Source of the DNA: Treponema_B putidum
Lineage (GTDB): Bacteria > Spirochaetota > Spirochaetia > Treponematales > Treponemataceae
Length of the DNA stretch: 64,000 bases
Reading direction: 5' to 3' (one strand)
Assembly (NCBI RefSeq): GCF_007830595.1
Contig: NZ_VLLD01000016.1
Made by a program: the position numbers and the translations under genes. Below the pieces are notes generated by a model that worked only from the letters and a program-made list of their open reading frames with translations, made no database searches and was not told where the DNA came from. Positions 1 to 8,840 of this stretch are shown piece by piece; the first letter of the stretch is position 1; each line of letters starts with the position of its first letter.

Positions 1-1127
1 GTTTCTGCCTTGATAAGCTCAATCTCTTGAGCGAGTACCCTTGAATCGGGATAACGCTGTCCCTTCAAAAGGTTTAGAACCATCTTAGTAGCCTTTATAC
101 CTCCTGCATTCGCTTCTTTGGTAGGAATACCGAAAGCTTCATGCGGGGTCTTAACGATTACCTTTGTAGCTCCGGAAAGGGCAGCCGTGGTACTTCCCAA
201 TGAAATAAGGCCGTATGCCCTGGACTCATCGGCAGGGAAGCCTCCCATCCATTGGTGGAAAACCGTAGTGATGCACGTATCCTTGTAGCCGAATTTTTTC
301 ATGTAATCCTTTGTAATTTCTCTTAAAGAAATAACGGCTGCAACGTCCTGCGTCATGTTTCCGCACATACCATAACCTACGGTAATGCTCTTTACGCCCT
401 GCTCTGCGGCCAATAGGGCTTCGATAACGCCTACGGCGATAGCAACCGAAGGAGGAACGAGGGTTCCTGTAAGAGGGCCGAAGGGTTCCCTGTTAATGTG
501 AACTCCGTTTTCTTCATAAAATCCTACGAGGCGGTCGGCATATTGCCAACACATGATGCTGTGTTCGATTGAAACGGCTTTTGCATAGGGAACATTATAG
601 CTTATTCCACCGCCTTCGTTCGAGGTATAACCTCCGGCATGAATGATCTCGGAAAGAAGACGGGCATCGGGGGTTCCGTGTCTTGCCTGCAAGGGAAGAT
701 TTACAGCTTCCAAAACTTGGCGGCATGGGCCTACACCCCAGTTTACGGCAGGAAAACCGTTCATAAGAGAGCGCCCTGCCCTCTTTGAAGCTTCAATACC
801 GGCCTCTCCTTCTTCATACCGGTTTTGACGCGTATAAGCGTCAATGGTGCTCGGTAAAAAGTCGGCGCCTCCTTCATCCTGTAAAAACTTCAATAGATTG
901 ATGTGTTCATCCAAAAGGGGAACACCGGCTCGCGGCTGGGCCGTAGTGATACCTTCTTTGTCCGCTTGTTCAAGTTTGATTGCAAAGTTTTTTTCAGGCG
1001 GGATCTTCTTTAAATAATCGATAGACTCTTTTAAGTCAACATCCTTTCCCGTGGGCCATGTTTGGAGAATCTCTTCTCTCATCTCCATAAACTCCCCTTC
1101 GGGTATTTTTTTATTCTTCCATCTCAT
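1..1127 (-). CDS. glmE: Glutamate mutase (methylaspartate mutase) E subunit, partial
   Basis: This is the large catalytic subunit of coenzyme-B12-dependent glutamate mutase, which interconverts glutamate and 3-methylaspartate in glutamate fermentation. I translated the minus strand from ATG at 1127 and the frame stays open to the window edge, giving about 375 of roughly 480 expected residues, so the C-terminus lies outside. Family motifs are clear: WPTGK near residue 25, a long block ending PSTIDAYTRQNRY, the QARHGTPDARLL substrate region, HAGGYTSNEGGGISYN, and KTPHEAFGIPTKEAN. A Shine-Dalgarno AGGAG sits 8 nt before the ATG. The small S subunit and any GlmL are not in the window. Family assignment is very secure. 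Confidence 0.96.
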   Translation of the reverse strand, partial: MRWKNKKIPEGEFMEMREEILQTWPTGKDVDLKESIDYLKKIPPEKNFAIKLEQADKEGITTAQPRAGVPLLDEHINLLKFLQDEGGADFLPSTIDAYTRQNRYEEGEAGIEASKRAGRSLMNGFPAVNWGVGPCRQVLEAVNLPLQARHGTPDARLLSEIIHAGGYTSNEGGGISYNVPYAKAVSIEHSIMCWQYADRLVGFYEENGVHINREPFGPLTGTLVPPSVAIAVGVIEALLAAEQGVKSITVGYGMCGNMTQDVAAVISLREITKDYMKKFGYKDTCITTVFHQWMGGFPADESRAYGLISLGSTTAALSGATKVIVKTPHEAFGIPTKEANAGGIKATKMVLNLLKGQRYPDSRVLAQEIELIKAE

Positions 1128-1275
1128 ACTCTTGCTCCTAAAGTACAGTATTTCATTGTATCACAAGGATGATATAGCTTCAAGAGGGGATACGGTTTTT
1201 TAATTGAACCGCAGGGAACTGTTGAGTTTGCGCTAAACTTCGCAAAGAAAATAGCAAGCAAAATAAAAAAAGAAA

Positions 1276-2322
1276 TTACATAAACTCAAAGGCATCAAAG
1301 GGATAGCCGGCTCTTAAACTTGGAAGAGAAGCTTCAATTTCGGTATTTGAGGGAACTTTATAAGCCAAATTAAGTTTAAAAATCCGGTTTACGGCCTTGC
1401 CGCAAAGTTCGTCCAGCCTTTTTTCGGAGCAGCCGGCCTTACGTAGTTCTTTTAAAAGAATCAGCGAACCGGCAAATCCCGGAATACCTGAAGCTCCCTT
1501 TTTCTTATCTTCATATGTATGGGGGGCGTGGTCGCTTTCAATCCAATCAACCCCGCCTGAGATAAGAGAGCTAAACACGGCTTCTTGCTCTTCTTTTTCA
1601 CGCAAGGGAGGGTTCATCTTTACAAAGATACCCGATTTTTTATAAGCATCAGTGTTTAAGAGGGCGTGATGAGCCGTAGCCCCGCACGAAATGTTAAGGC
1701 CTCTTTTTTTTGCCTCGGAAACGAGCCTTATGCCCTCTTTTGTACTTATGTGACAGACATGAAGGTGTCCCTTAAAGCCCTCGCTTTGCATAAGTTCAAT
1801 CTGATCCTTTATGGATTCGGTTTCGGCAATGGGAGGGCGGGCAAGGCTGTAAGTAAGAGGATTTTCAATATCAAAGATAGAATTATTCATAAGGCTTTCT
1901 TTTTCGCAATGAATTGCAAGAACACCCCTGTAATCGAATTTTTTAAGAGAGGCATAGACTTTCCTCTGCTCTTCTTTTTCAACTATGCCCATGTTTCCGG
2001 TCGAATGGCCAGCAAACATTTTAAAGCCGACTATTCTAGGAAAATTTTTTTTGTAGAACAAAACCATCTCTTCTATCTGTAAAGAATCTGAAGTAAGCCC
2101 CCCGTAAACGCCGTAAAAGGCAGGAAAGCCCGCCTCCTTTATGGATTTTTCTGCAAGGGCAAACCTGTCAAGGACGGCTTTTCCGGATGTAAGCGGAGGA
2201 TTTGTATTCGGCATATCAAAGAAAGCCGTAAAACCTGCGGGGCAGGCTAAGGACAAAGCATGGACTATGGTTTCTTTTTCGGACAAAAGACCGTCTCTAA
2301 GATGAACATGGGAATCTATCAT
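1276..2322 (-). CDS. pyrC: Dihydroorotase (amidohydrolase family)
   Basis: This is a metal-dependent amidohydrolase that interconverts carbamoyl-aspartate and dihydroorotate in pyrimidine synthesis. Visible features are the N-terminal HVH metal motif (DSHVHLRDG, residues 3-11), the MPNTNPP substrate-binding segment, a candidate carbamylated lysine in GFKMF, the later metal ligands in IHCE and HVCHIST, and the catalytic aspartate in ESDHAPHT. At 348 residues it is of ordinary length. It lies 27 bp downstream of the 2350-2943 gene on the same strand. There is no Shine-Dalgarno sequence; a -10-like TAAGAT ends 6 nt before the ATG, but the -35 is poor. Another cyclic amidohydrolase (hydantoinase or allantoinase) is the alternative. 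pyrF lies 2.5 kb away on the other strand. Confidence 0.88.
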   Translation of the reverse strand: MIDSHVHLRDGLLSEKETIVHALSLACPAGFTAFFDMPNTNPPLTSGKAVLDRFALAEKSIKEAGFPAFYGVYGGLTSDSLQIEEMVLFYKKNFPRIVGFKMFAGHSTGNMGIVEKEEQRKVYASLKKFDYRGVLAIHCEKESLMNNSIFDIENPLTYSLARPPIAETESIKDQIELMQSEGFKGHLHVCHISTKEGIRLVSEAKKRGLNISCGATAHHALLNTDAYKKSGIFVKMNPPLREKEEQEAVFSSLISGGVDWIESDHAPHTYEDKKKGASGIPGFAGSLILLKELRKAGCSEKRLDELCGKAVNRIFKLNLAYKVPSNTEIEASLPSLRAGYPFDAFEFM

Positions 2323-2349
2323 AAATCAATCTTATTTAAAAACCTATAT

Positions 2350-2943
2350 TTAGAAAAATAAAACGGCTTCGCCGTACCCGTCATCTTTTATAACACTTAT
2401 TTCAAGTTTATTTTTTCCGTCGAATTCAATACCATCCAACATTATTTTTAAGGCATAGGCCTTTATAGGTTCAACTCCTTTATTAACCGTTTCGCTTATA
2501 ACCCTCATTGTAATAATTTCATAAAAATCTCCGTTGATGGAAACGGTTATATCATCGGTGCTCAGCTCCGGAGCTATAGATTTTTGTTCTTCTAAAATAA
2601 GTTTTAAGCTCATTGGCCTAAAATAAACCATCATAGTATTATCCGTATCCAAAGAAGGGAAAAATATCAAACTAAAAATTTCTGTTTTACCAAGCACAGG
2701 GTTTATCTCAAGGTCATTTCGTAAATCTATATTGTAACCCCAAAAATCAAGAAATTTTTGATGAAATCCTTTTGAAGCGATAAAATAAGGATACTTTTTT
2801 GATTCAGCTTCCAAACGGAAACAGCCTGCTTCATCAGCTTCACCGCTGATGATAACTTCAAACCTCTCCGTTAAAAGAGCAACTTTAGCATAACCGACAG
2901 GCTGTTTATTTCTATCCTGCACAATTCCTTTTATAACACTCAT
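2350..2943 (-). CDS. Hypothetical protein with N-terminal carboxypeptidase-regulatory-like beta domain
   Basis: The product is about 197 residues and I do not recognise a named family for the whole protein. The first 65 residues (MSVIKGIVQDRNKQPVGYAK and following) look like a transthyretin-like or carboxypeptidase-regulatory beta-sandwich: a G-x-V-x-D-x-x-x-x-P-V-x-x-A-x-V core followed by a sensitive-to-input 'DEAGCFRLEA' strand. The remainder is beta-rich, without a signal peptide or membrane segment. The start at 2943 is chosen because AGGAGTT lies about 6 nt upstream, while an extended frame starting at 2994 lacks any ribosome site. It precedes the dihydroorotase gene by 27 bp and is probably co-transcribed with it. 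No function is proposed. Confidence 0.75.
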   Translation of the reverse strand: MSVIKGIVQDRNKQPVGYAKVALLTERFEVIISGEADEAGCFRLEAESKKYPYFIASKGFHQKFLDFWGYNIDLRNDLEINPVLGKTEIFSLIFFPSLDTDNTMMVYFRPMSLKLILEEQKSIAPELSTDDITVSINGDFYEIITMRVISETVNKGVEPIKAYALKIMLDGIEFDGKNKLEISVIKDDGYGEAVLFF

Positions 2944-3008
2944 AAAACAACTCCTGTGATTTAGATTATAGCGTATAGAATAGAATATTGTCAAGGCAAA
3001 AACAAAAA

Positions 3009-4721
3009 CTATTTCCGCTTATACTTTGAGGCGGAACCTAGACTTTCTTTTTTCCTTTGTGTTCCGTTTTTCCGTTTTTGCCCCAGTTTGCCTTTGCCGA
3101 TACGGCCCGAAGATTTGGGGCTTTCGCTTTTTATGTCAATATGCATATGAGGCAGGCCTCTTTTCTTTTTACAAAGGCGCAGAGCATCATTTGCGGCATT
3201 TTTAGGCATTGTCGCAAGGGAAAACTTATCCATAACCTCTATATCATCTACAAGCCTCTCAGGTATTGAAAGAAGACGGCTTAGCATTTCGGCAAGTTTG
3301 CGCTTTGTAATGCCGTCCTTTCGGCCTACACCTATATAAAGGCGCAAAAAATCGTCATCCGATTTTCGAGCCCTCCCTTCGGAGCGCACAGGCTTTATTG
3401 TTTTATAATGTGCAGGCGATAAAAATGAGCCGTACTGCATTTGAAGAATAAAGGAGAGGACTGTTTGGGCATCTCCGTATTCGGTGAGCTTATTTGCAAA
3501 GGCGGCAAAGCCCTGTTCAGGTTTTTCTTCATTCATCTTTTTTTCGATTTGGGCAGCCGTCTCTTTTAAGATACGTGTACGTTTGATTTCGATGACTTGC
3601 TCGATTGAAGGAATTTTACCTTCTTTTAATTCTCCGCGGGCATGCTTGCGCAGGTACTCTATTCTTTTTACCTCATTAGGCCGTACAAAGCTGACGGCAA
3701 TCCCTGCCGCTCCGGCTCGTCCCGTTCTTCCTATACGGTGGGTATAAGTCGGCCCGTCATAAGGAATTGCATAGTTTACAACATGGGAAATGCCTTCGAT
3801 GTCTATACCCCGTGCGGCTACATCTGTTGCGACCAAAATGCGGGTCTTTTTCGATCTAAAGCGTTCCAATATTTTTTCCCTTTGGCTTTGAGGAATATCT
3901 CCGTGGAGGGCGGCAGCTTCATAATGCCTTTCGTCAAGCTCCTTTGCAACATCATCGGCATCGATTTTTGTTTGGCAAAATACGAGGCCGTAAAAGTCAG
4001 GGCTTGTATCTATAAGACGGACAAGGGCTTCGGTTTTATCCCCTTCCCTTACGACCCAAAAAAATTGTTCCGTTAAAGATGCTCTTTCTTCTTGAGGTTC
4101 TTCTTCGACAATTTCATAGTCCCCCATAAAGTCGGAAGCTATAGTTAGTATCTGCTTGGGCATCGTCGCCGAAAACATTAAAACACGGGCTTCAGGATTT
4201 GCCTGTGAAAAGATATTTTCTATGTCTTCGATAAAGCCCATATTAAGCATCTCATCGGCTTCATCCAAAATAAAATATTCTATATCTTCAATTTTTAGGG
4301 AGCCCCGTTCAAGATGATCCATTACGCGGCCGGGTGTTCCTACAACTATTTCAACGCCGGTTTTTAGACTTCTGAGTTGAGGGCCTATCGCCGCTCCACC
4401 GTAAACGGTTGTGATACGGGGATATTCTTCAATCCTAAAAGACTCAAGTTCACCGGCAACTTGAACGGCAAGCTCTCTGGTAGGAACTAAAATAAGGGCT
4501 CTCACCTTTCCGGTATTTGAACGCAGCTCCTGCACAAGAGGAAGGCCGAAAGCGGCCGTCTTTCCCGTTCCTGTCCGGGCCTTAGCGATAACATTTGCTT
4601 CTCCTGAAAGAAGACGGGGAATAGCCAAAACCTGAATAGGAGTAGGTTCTTCAAAACCCTTGGCTTCAACTGCTTGCAGGACTATATCGTCAAGTCCCAG
4701 TTCTTTAAAAGTAATTAACAT
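3009..4721 (-). CDS. deaD: DEAD-box ATP-dependent RNA helicase with DbpA-type C-terminal RNA-binding domain
   Basis: This is a cytoplasmic RNA helicase of 570 residues. In order one sees the Q motif (F...LGL...G...PTPIQ), motif I ARTGTGKT near residue 50, motif Ia PTRELA, GG and TPGR, motif II DEAD near 155, motif III SAT near 185, motif V ARGID and motif VI HRIGRTGRAG near 330. A DbpA/CsdA-like RNA-binding fold follows at about 455-525 (RLYIGVGRKDGITKRKLAEM), then a lysine/arginine-rich tail. Such proteins act in ribosome assembly, cold adaptation or mRNA decay; the substrate cannot be read from the sequence. No Shine-Dalgarno sequence precedes the ATG at 4721. The gene is divergent from pyrF. 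Confidence 0.95.
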   Translation of the reverse strand: MLITFKELGLDDIVLQAVEAKGFEEPTPIQVLAIPRLLSGEANVIAKARTGTGKTAAFGLPLVQELRSNTGKVRALILVPTRELAVQVAGELESFRIEEYPRITTVYGGAAIGPQLRSLKTGVEIVVGTPGRVMDHLERGSLKIEDIEYFILDEADEMLNMGFIEDIENIFSQANPEARVLMFSATMPKQILTIASDFMGDYEIVEEEPQEERASLTEQFFWVVREGDKTEALVRLIDTSPDFYGLVFCQTKIDADDVAKELDERHYEAAALHGDIPQSQREKILERFRSKKTRILVATDVAARGIDIEGISHVVNYAIPYDGPTYTHRIGRTGRAGAAGIAVSFVRPNEVKRIEYLRKHARGELKEGKIPSIEQVIEIKRTRILKETAAQIEKKMNEEKPEQGFAAFANKLTEYGDAQTVLSFILQMQYGSFLSPAHYKTIKPVRSEGRARKSDDDFLRLYIGVGRKDGITKRKLAEMLSRLLSIPERLVDDIEVMDKFSLATMPKNAANDALRLCKKKRGLPHMHIDIKSESPKSSGRIGKGKLGQKRKNGTQRKKESLGSASKYKRK

Positions 4722-4768
4722 AATTTTTTAAATATAATAAATTCGTAAGAAAAAATCTATAGCTCAAA

Positions 4769-4797
4769 TTGACACATTTTCCGTTTTAGGCTAAACT
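4769..4797 (+). promoter_or_regulatory. Sigma70-type promoter of pyrF, predicting an almost leaderless mRNA
   Basis: A perfect -35 box TTGACA (4769-4774), a 17-bp spacer and -10 box TAAACT (4792-4797) lie directly upstream of pyrF. The -10 ends 9 nt before the ATG at 4807, so transcription should begin within about 3 nt of the start codon. No Shine-Dalgarno sequence is present. Confidence 0.7.
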
Positions 4798-4806
4798 TAC
4801 TCGTAT

Positions 4807-5709
4807 ATGAACTACATCGATTTATTAAAAACTTCGGCAGAAAAAACAAATAACTGCGCATGTATGGGCTTAGACCCTATTTTTGAAGCTGTTCCAAATA
4901 AAACGGGAAGAGTAAAGGATAATCTTGTAAACTTTTTTAAAGAGCTTTTCGGTAAGATGCAGGAAAGAAATTTAGTTCCGGCAGCTTTTAAACCGAATAT
5001 AGGTTATTATTCGGCTCTTGATAAACCCAGAGAAAAGGATTTTTCTGGTTCTGAAAGCCTTGCAGAAATTTTATCCCTAATCGAAAAAAAATTTTCCGGC
5101 ATTCCTGTGATCCTCGATTCAAAGCGTGGAGATATTGCCCGCTCCAGTCTTAACTATGCTATCGAAGCATTTGACGGCTGGAAGGCGGATGCTTTAACGG
5201 TAAGTCCCTACATGGGAAGCGATTCTATTCTTCCTTTTATTTCTGAAAAATATTCGGATAAGGGAGCTTATATTTTAAACCGGACAAGTAATCCCGGGGC
5301 AAAGGATTTTCAAAATCTTAAAACGGATTCTGAAAGCAAAAATAATTCGGAGCTTTATATCCATGTTGCAAAAAAAATTGCTTTTTATGCAAAGGAATTT
5401 CCGGGAACGGGGGCCGTTGTAGGAGCTACGGGAATGGAAGAGTTAAGAGTAATTTCAGATATTTATGCTCAAGCAGGAGAGGTTCCCATGCTGATTCCGG
5501 GAGTCGGCTCCCAAGGAGGGGATGCAAAAACGGTAATGGAAGTTCTTAAAAATACAGGCTGCGATTTATCCCTTATACGAATAAACAGTTCAAGTGCCTT
5601 AACCCATCCTTGGAAAAAAGCACCTGTGCCTGAAAACTATTTGGAGCTTTGTATAAACAATATCGAAAAACTTCTAACCGATACTGCAATTAACAGCATC
5701 AGTTTTTAG
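4807..5709 (+). CDS. pyrF: Orotidine 5'-phosphate decarboxylase, type 2
   Basis: This enzyme decarboxylates OMP to UMP, the last step of pyrimidine nucleotide synthesis, in the cytosol. It has the long (300-residue) architecture of the type 2 family. The catalytic Asp-x-Lys-x-x-x-Asp motif appears as DSKRGDI near residue 107, CMGLDP near the N-terminus binds the ribose/phosphate region, and PGVGSQGGD near 231 is the phosphate-binding loop. The ATG at 4807 follows a strong promoter so closely that the transcript should have essentially no leader. The 3' end overlaps the stop region of the convergent DUF4340-like gene by 11 bp. Only dihydroorotase of the other pyrimidine genes is in the window. 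Confidence 0.96.
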   Translation: MNYIDLLKTSAEKTNNCACMGLDPIFEAVPNKTGRVKDNLVNFFKELFGKMQERNLVPAAFKPNIGYYSALDKPREKDFSGSESLAEILSLIEKKFSGIPVILDSKRGDIARSSLNYAIEAFDGWKADALTVSPYMGSDSILPFISEKYSDKGAYILNRTSNPGAKDFQNLKTDSESKNNSELYIHVAKKIAFYAKEFPGTGAVVGATGMEELRVISDIYAQAGEVPMLIPGVGSQGGDAKTVMEVLKNTGCDLSLIRINSSSALTHPWKKAPVPENYLELCINNIEKLLTDTAINSISF

Positions 5710-6613
5710 AATCTTCAAAAATAGAATCTAAAATGGAATCGATGCGGCGTTTTGTGTATCCGCTTATGACATAAGAATTACTGAAGCCTGAATCAAACAG
5801 AATAAAATCGCCGCTCTCCATCGGTGTAAGAAAAATATTTATTTTTTCTCCCGTACCTAAAGTTAAATTAAGCTCTTGAGTTTCCGAATTAGTAATCGGA
5901 AATGCGGGAAAAATATCTATACATGAAAATTGTTTTAAAAATGTTTCCAATTCGTCAATTTTTTCTTTATTTTTATCCGAAAGGGTGATAAGCTGTTTGT
6001 TTTTTTCGATAAGTTGAATTGAGTTATTTTCAAATCTGTATTTATAAATTTGTAAGTCAAGCCAAAAATTTGTTTTTACGGTTAAAAAAGAAGCTAAGAC
6101 ATCGGGCATAATAAAAATTTTTGTTCGGGCATCTATTCGGACATAACGGTTTATCCCTAGAGTATCGTTTTTTCCGAAAACAAAATCACCTATTATAGTT
6201 TTATCTGAACGTAATAGCTGTAGGCGGGCGGCATGATCTTCATCCAAGCCGAAATTAATATATTGCTTTATGTCATTGCTTACAAATTTAAAATTTTGTT
6301 TAGTACTTAAAACCGAAAAAAATCTTTCAATTAAGGCGGGCTGGACCTTATATTCTCCCGATTGAGTACTTAAAATAAACTTATCTTTTTTTTTGATAAG
6401 TCTTAACTCGTTAAAACGCGGAGGAAGAGAATTATCGGGAATAGTAAAAACAATTTCGTATATGTTTTCTATATTTTGTTTTAAAACAAAGGAGATGTTA
6501 AAAACATTAGCTTCATTTTTTGGAATATTTAAAAAAATCAAACTTAATAGAAAAAAAATATTTGCAAAAATCAAAATTTGAGTATATTTTTTTAGTTTAA
6601 AAAAGTTTTTCAC
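5699..6613 (-). CDS. DUF4340-like membrane-anchored protein, last gene of the SpoIIE/ABC operon
   Basis: The product is about 304 residues with one N-terminal membrane anchor (roughly residues 10-30) followed by a soluble beta-rich extracytoplasmic part. Its pattern (LILSTQSGEYKV-like strands, GKND...RYVR) and position after a GldG-like gene match DUF4340 proteins that accompany Gld-type ABC exporters in several phyla; this is by context and overall pattern. I choose GTG at 6613: AAAGGAG lies 7 nt upstream and the GTG overlaps the previous stop as GTGA, the same coupling used through the operon. A longer frame from 6643 would lack a ribosome site. It probably forms part of the transporter complex at the inner membrane. 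Confidence 0.7.
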   Translation of the reverse strand: MKNFFKLKKYTQILIFANIFFLLSLIFLNIPKNEANVFNISFVLKQNIENIYEIVFTIPDNSLPPRFNELRLIKKKDKFILSTQSGEYKVQPALIERFFSVLSTKQNFKFVSNDIKQYINFGLDEDHAARLQLLRSDKTIIGDFVFGKNDTLGINRYVRIDARTKIFIMPDVLASFLTVKTNFWLDLQIYKYRFENNSIQLIEKNKQLITLSDKNKEKIDELETFLKQFSCIDIFPAFPITNSETQELNLTLGTGEKINIFLTPMESGDFILFDSGFSNSYVISGYTKRRIDSILDSIFEDSKN

Positions 6614-8097
6614 TTTAATCTCCTTTGTTTTACAAAAACGCAAAGACCTACAATAAAAATAGAAAGAGGAAGAAGTATGATAGAAATTAATCTTGCTCTA
6701 AATATAAGGCTTGTCATTTTTTCCCTATCTTCAAAGTGTTTAAAGGGCGGAGGAGAATGTTTTTTGTTTTTTAATAAAAGAAGATTATCTTTTAAAGAAA
6801 CATATTCCAAACAGTTTACCATAAAATCCATATTGTATGTAGAACCGGTGTAATCTATTGCCCTGCTTATCATATACTCATCGCTTATAACCAAGATACG
6901 GGAAGGCTTTGTCTGCCCTGCAACAATTACCGAAGGCTTAAAAGACGCATCTTCAAATTTTTTTAAATGATTTTCAAGAGGATCGGTGCTGTAAGAATCA
7001 AAAACCGTCAAAGAGTTTTTACCTGTAAGTGCATAAGGAACAAGCTCGGTGTTTTTATTTAAATCCAAATCGATTGAAGAAGGCCAAAAAGAAATCAATG
7101 ACCTGTAAGCTGCAAATATAGGATGGTCTCGGTTAATACCGCTTAAAGGAAGCTGAATCCAAAAAGGATAATTGATTAACTTTGTGCCATTATTATCGAC
7201 TTGGGACATCGTAATACGGAAGTTATTTATTAAATCCAAGGCCATATCGGCATTTATATAAAAACCGTGATGTGAAAGAACATCCAATAAGGCATCATTT
7301 ATTTTAGGAGTTGCTTTCCAAGACCCCTTTACATCAACCTTATTTCCCGAAACAAAAAAAACAGCCTTGCCTTCTTTTTGTAAAAACATATCTATCGCAG
7401 CAGCGGAAGAATAATCTATATAATCGGATCCTATAACCAAAAGCGGAAACTCGGCGGGTATGTTGTTTACAGGTAATTCCAGAGGTAAAACATTAAAACC
7501 TGCATATTCAAGCCAAGGAATTACATAAGAATAATCGGTTGCAAGCAAAGCAGGATCTGCAATAAGAAAAATTGTTTCCGCTTGGGTATTCCCCAAAGCA
7601 TCATCCCTCATACTCAAAATAAATCTTGCGAGGTCATACTCTAATGTATCAATATCGTCGATAAAGGGGATAACTCTTGTTTGTCCCATATATTCTACCA
7701 TAAGACCCGAATATAATTTATGAATTATCTTTACGGCATTATCCTGAGCTTCTATTTCACGCGGAACAAGTCCTATCCTGCTTATTGCATCGGATGAAAG
7801 GCTTGAAGTATCTGTTACTACAACATCAAAATTTCCCTTGGAATATAATTTATATTCCGATAACATATCATTTAAATATTTTAATGAAGGAAAAAAACTA
7901 TCAACATTTAAACTTTTAAACCAAGTTACTTTTACGGAACTCTCAAGATTGACCAATAATTCTTTTGTGTAATTTGACAAGGTGTAATTTTTTTCTTTTG
8001 TCATATCAAGTCTAAAATATACTTTTGAAGAAACAAGAGAAATTAAAATAAGCATCAAAACAAAAAGAAAAAATTGAAACTTATATTCTTTTTTCAT
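6610..8097 (-). CDS. GldG-like ABC transporter auxiliary protein
   Basis: The 495-residue product resembles the GldG/ABC_transp_aux family of gliding-type ABC systems. A single N-terminal membrane helix (about 8-27) is followed by a large extracytoplasmic region with YFRLDMTKEKNYTLS near residue 30, the usual family opening. A nucleotide-free Rossmann-like section (PLLVIGSDY, KAVFFVSGN) and a second membrane helix near the C-terminus (about 465-487) follow. The ATG at 8097 overlaps the permease stop as ATGA and the stop overlaps the next GTG, so translation is coupled on both sides. The family helps an ATPase-permease pair, but the cargo is unknown. Confidence 0.82.
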   Translation of the reverse strand: MKKEYKFQFFLFVLMLILISLVSSKVYFRLDMTKEKNYTLSNYTKELLVNLESSVKVTWFKSLNVDSFFPSLKYLNDMLSEYKLYSKGNFDVVVTDTSSLSSDAISRIGLVPREIEAQDNAVKIIHKLYSGLMVEYMGQTRVIPFIDDIDTLEYDLARFILSMRDDALGNTQAETIFLIADPALLATDYSYVIPWLEYAGFNVLPLELPVNNIPAEFPLLVIGSDYIDYSSAAAIDMFLQKEGKAVFFVSGNKVDVKGSWKATPKINDALLDVLSHHGFYINADMALDLINNFRITMSQVDNNGTKLINYPFWIQLPLSGINRDHPIFAAYRSLISFWPSSIDLDLNKNTELVPYALTGKNSLTVFDSYSTDPLENHLKKFEDASFKPSVIVAGQTKPSRILVISDEYMISRAIDYTGSTYNMDFMVNCLEYVSLKDNLLLLKNKKHSPPPFKHFEDREKMTSLIFRARLISIILLPLSIFIVGLCVFVKQRRLK

Positions 8098-8840
8098 CTT
8101 ACATCCCTTTGTTTTGTTAGAATAAAAACATTCAACTCAATTCCTAAAACAACTAAAATTAAATAGAAGATAAGGTCTCTGGAATCAAACAGTCCCCGTG
8201 CAGCCGATTCAAAATGAGGGCTAAAAGAAAAATAACCTATAATCGTATTCAGCAATAACGGAAGATTTAAATTTTTTGTTAAAGGGTAAATAAGGGTAAA
8301 AAATAAAACCGTCAAAAATGAAAGCAAAAAATTAATTTCAGATTTACCGCTTACAGCCGAAAGTCCTAGAGAAATGGAAATAATACCCGTACCGAATAAA
8401 AACATAGAAATATAAGAAACAAAAAAAGAACCGGAATCAAAATAAGCCAATGAAAAAACGGAAAGCGGTATTACTAGACTTAAAGCGATCATAATAGACC
8501 AGCTTAAAATAAGGCTTAAATATTTACCCAATACAATATAGCGTATTGAGACCGGCAGAGAAAACAAGAATTTATCGGTAAATTGCTTTTTTTCATCACT
8601 CCATACACTCATCGTCAGCATCGGAATCACAATGCAAAACAATATAGGCATGTTTAAAAAAAAAGTTTTTAGATCCGACAAGCCTGCGTTAAACCACGAA
8701 TCGGAACCGATGAAAGCAATACCCGCACTCGTTAGAAAAAAAAGAGAAGAAGCATAAAAAGGAGAACTTTTATACATCATCTTAAATTCTTTTTTTGCAA
8801 TAAAAAAAATAAGTTTTTTATCAGTTTTTTCTAAATTCAT
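8094..8840 (-). CDS. ABC-2 type permease (GldF-like)
   Basis: This 248-residue integral membrane protein has about six hydrophobic helices with the typical ABC-2 layout: a first helix near 28-46, then a pair around 60-80 with an intervening SVWSDEKKQ segment. The SDEKKQFTDKFLFSLPVS stretch is the coupling-helix region that contacts the ATPase and is characteristic of GldF/NosY-like permeases. Further helices run to the C-terminus. It overlaps the upstream ATPase gene by 20 bp and the downstream GldG-like gene by 4 bp. GGGGAT lies 8-10 nt before the ATG. It is expected to form the membrane channel of the exporter encoded here. Confidence 0.85.
   Translation of the reverse strand: MNLEKTDKKLIFFIAKKEFKMMYKSSPFYASSLFFLTSAGIAFIGSDSWFNAGLSDLKTFFLNMPILFCIVIPMLTMSVWSDEKKQFTDKFLFSLPVSIRYIVLGKYLSLILSWSIMIALSLVIPLSVFSLAYFDSGSFFVSYISMFLFGTGIISISLGLSAVSGKSEINFLLSFLTVLFFTLIYPLTKNLNLPLLLNTIIGYFSFSPHFESAARGLFDSRDLIFYLILVVLGIELNVFILTKQRDVR

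Noticed and set aside
1160..1270. Hairpins (TTTGCG/CGCAAA, GGTT/AACC) after the dihydroorotase gene
   Set aside because: The stems are short and no T-run follows, so a terminator cannot be supported.
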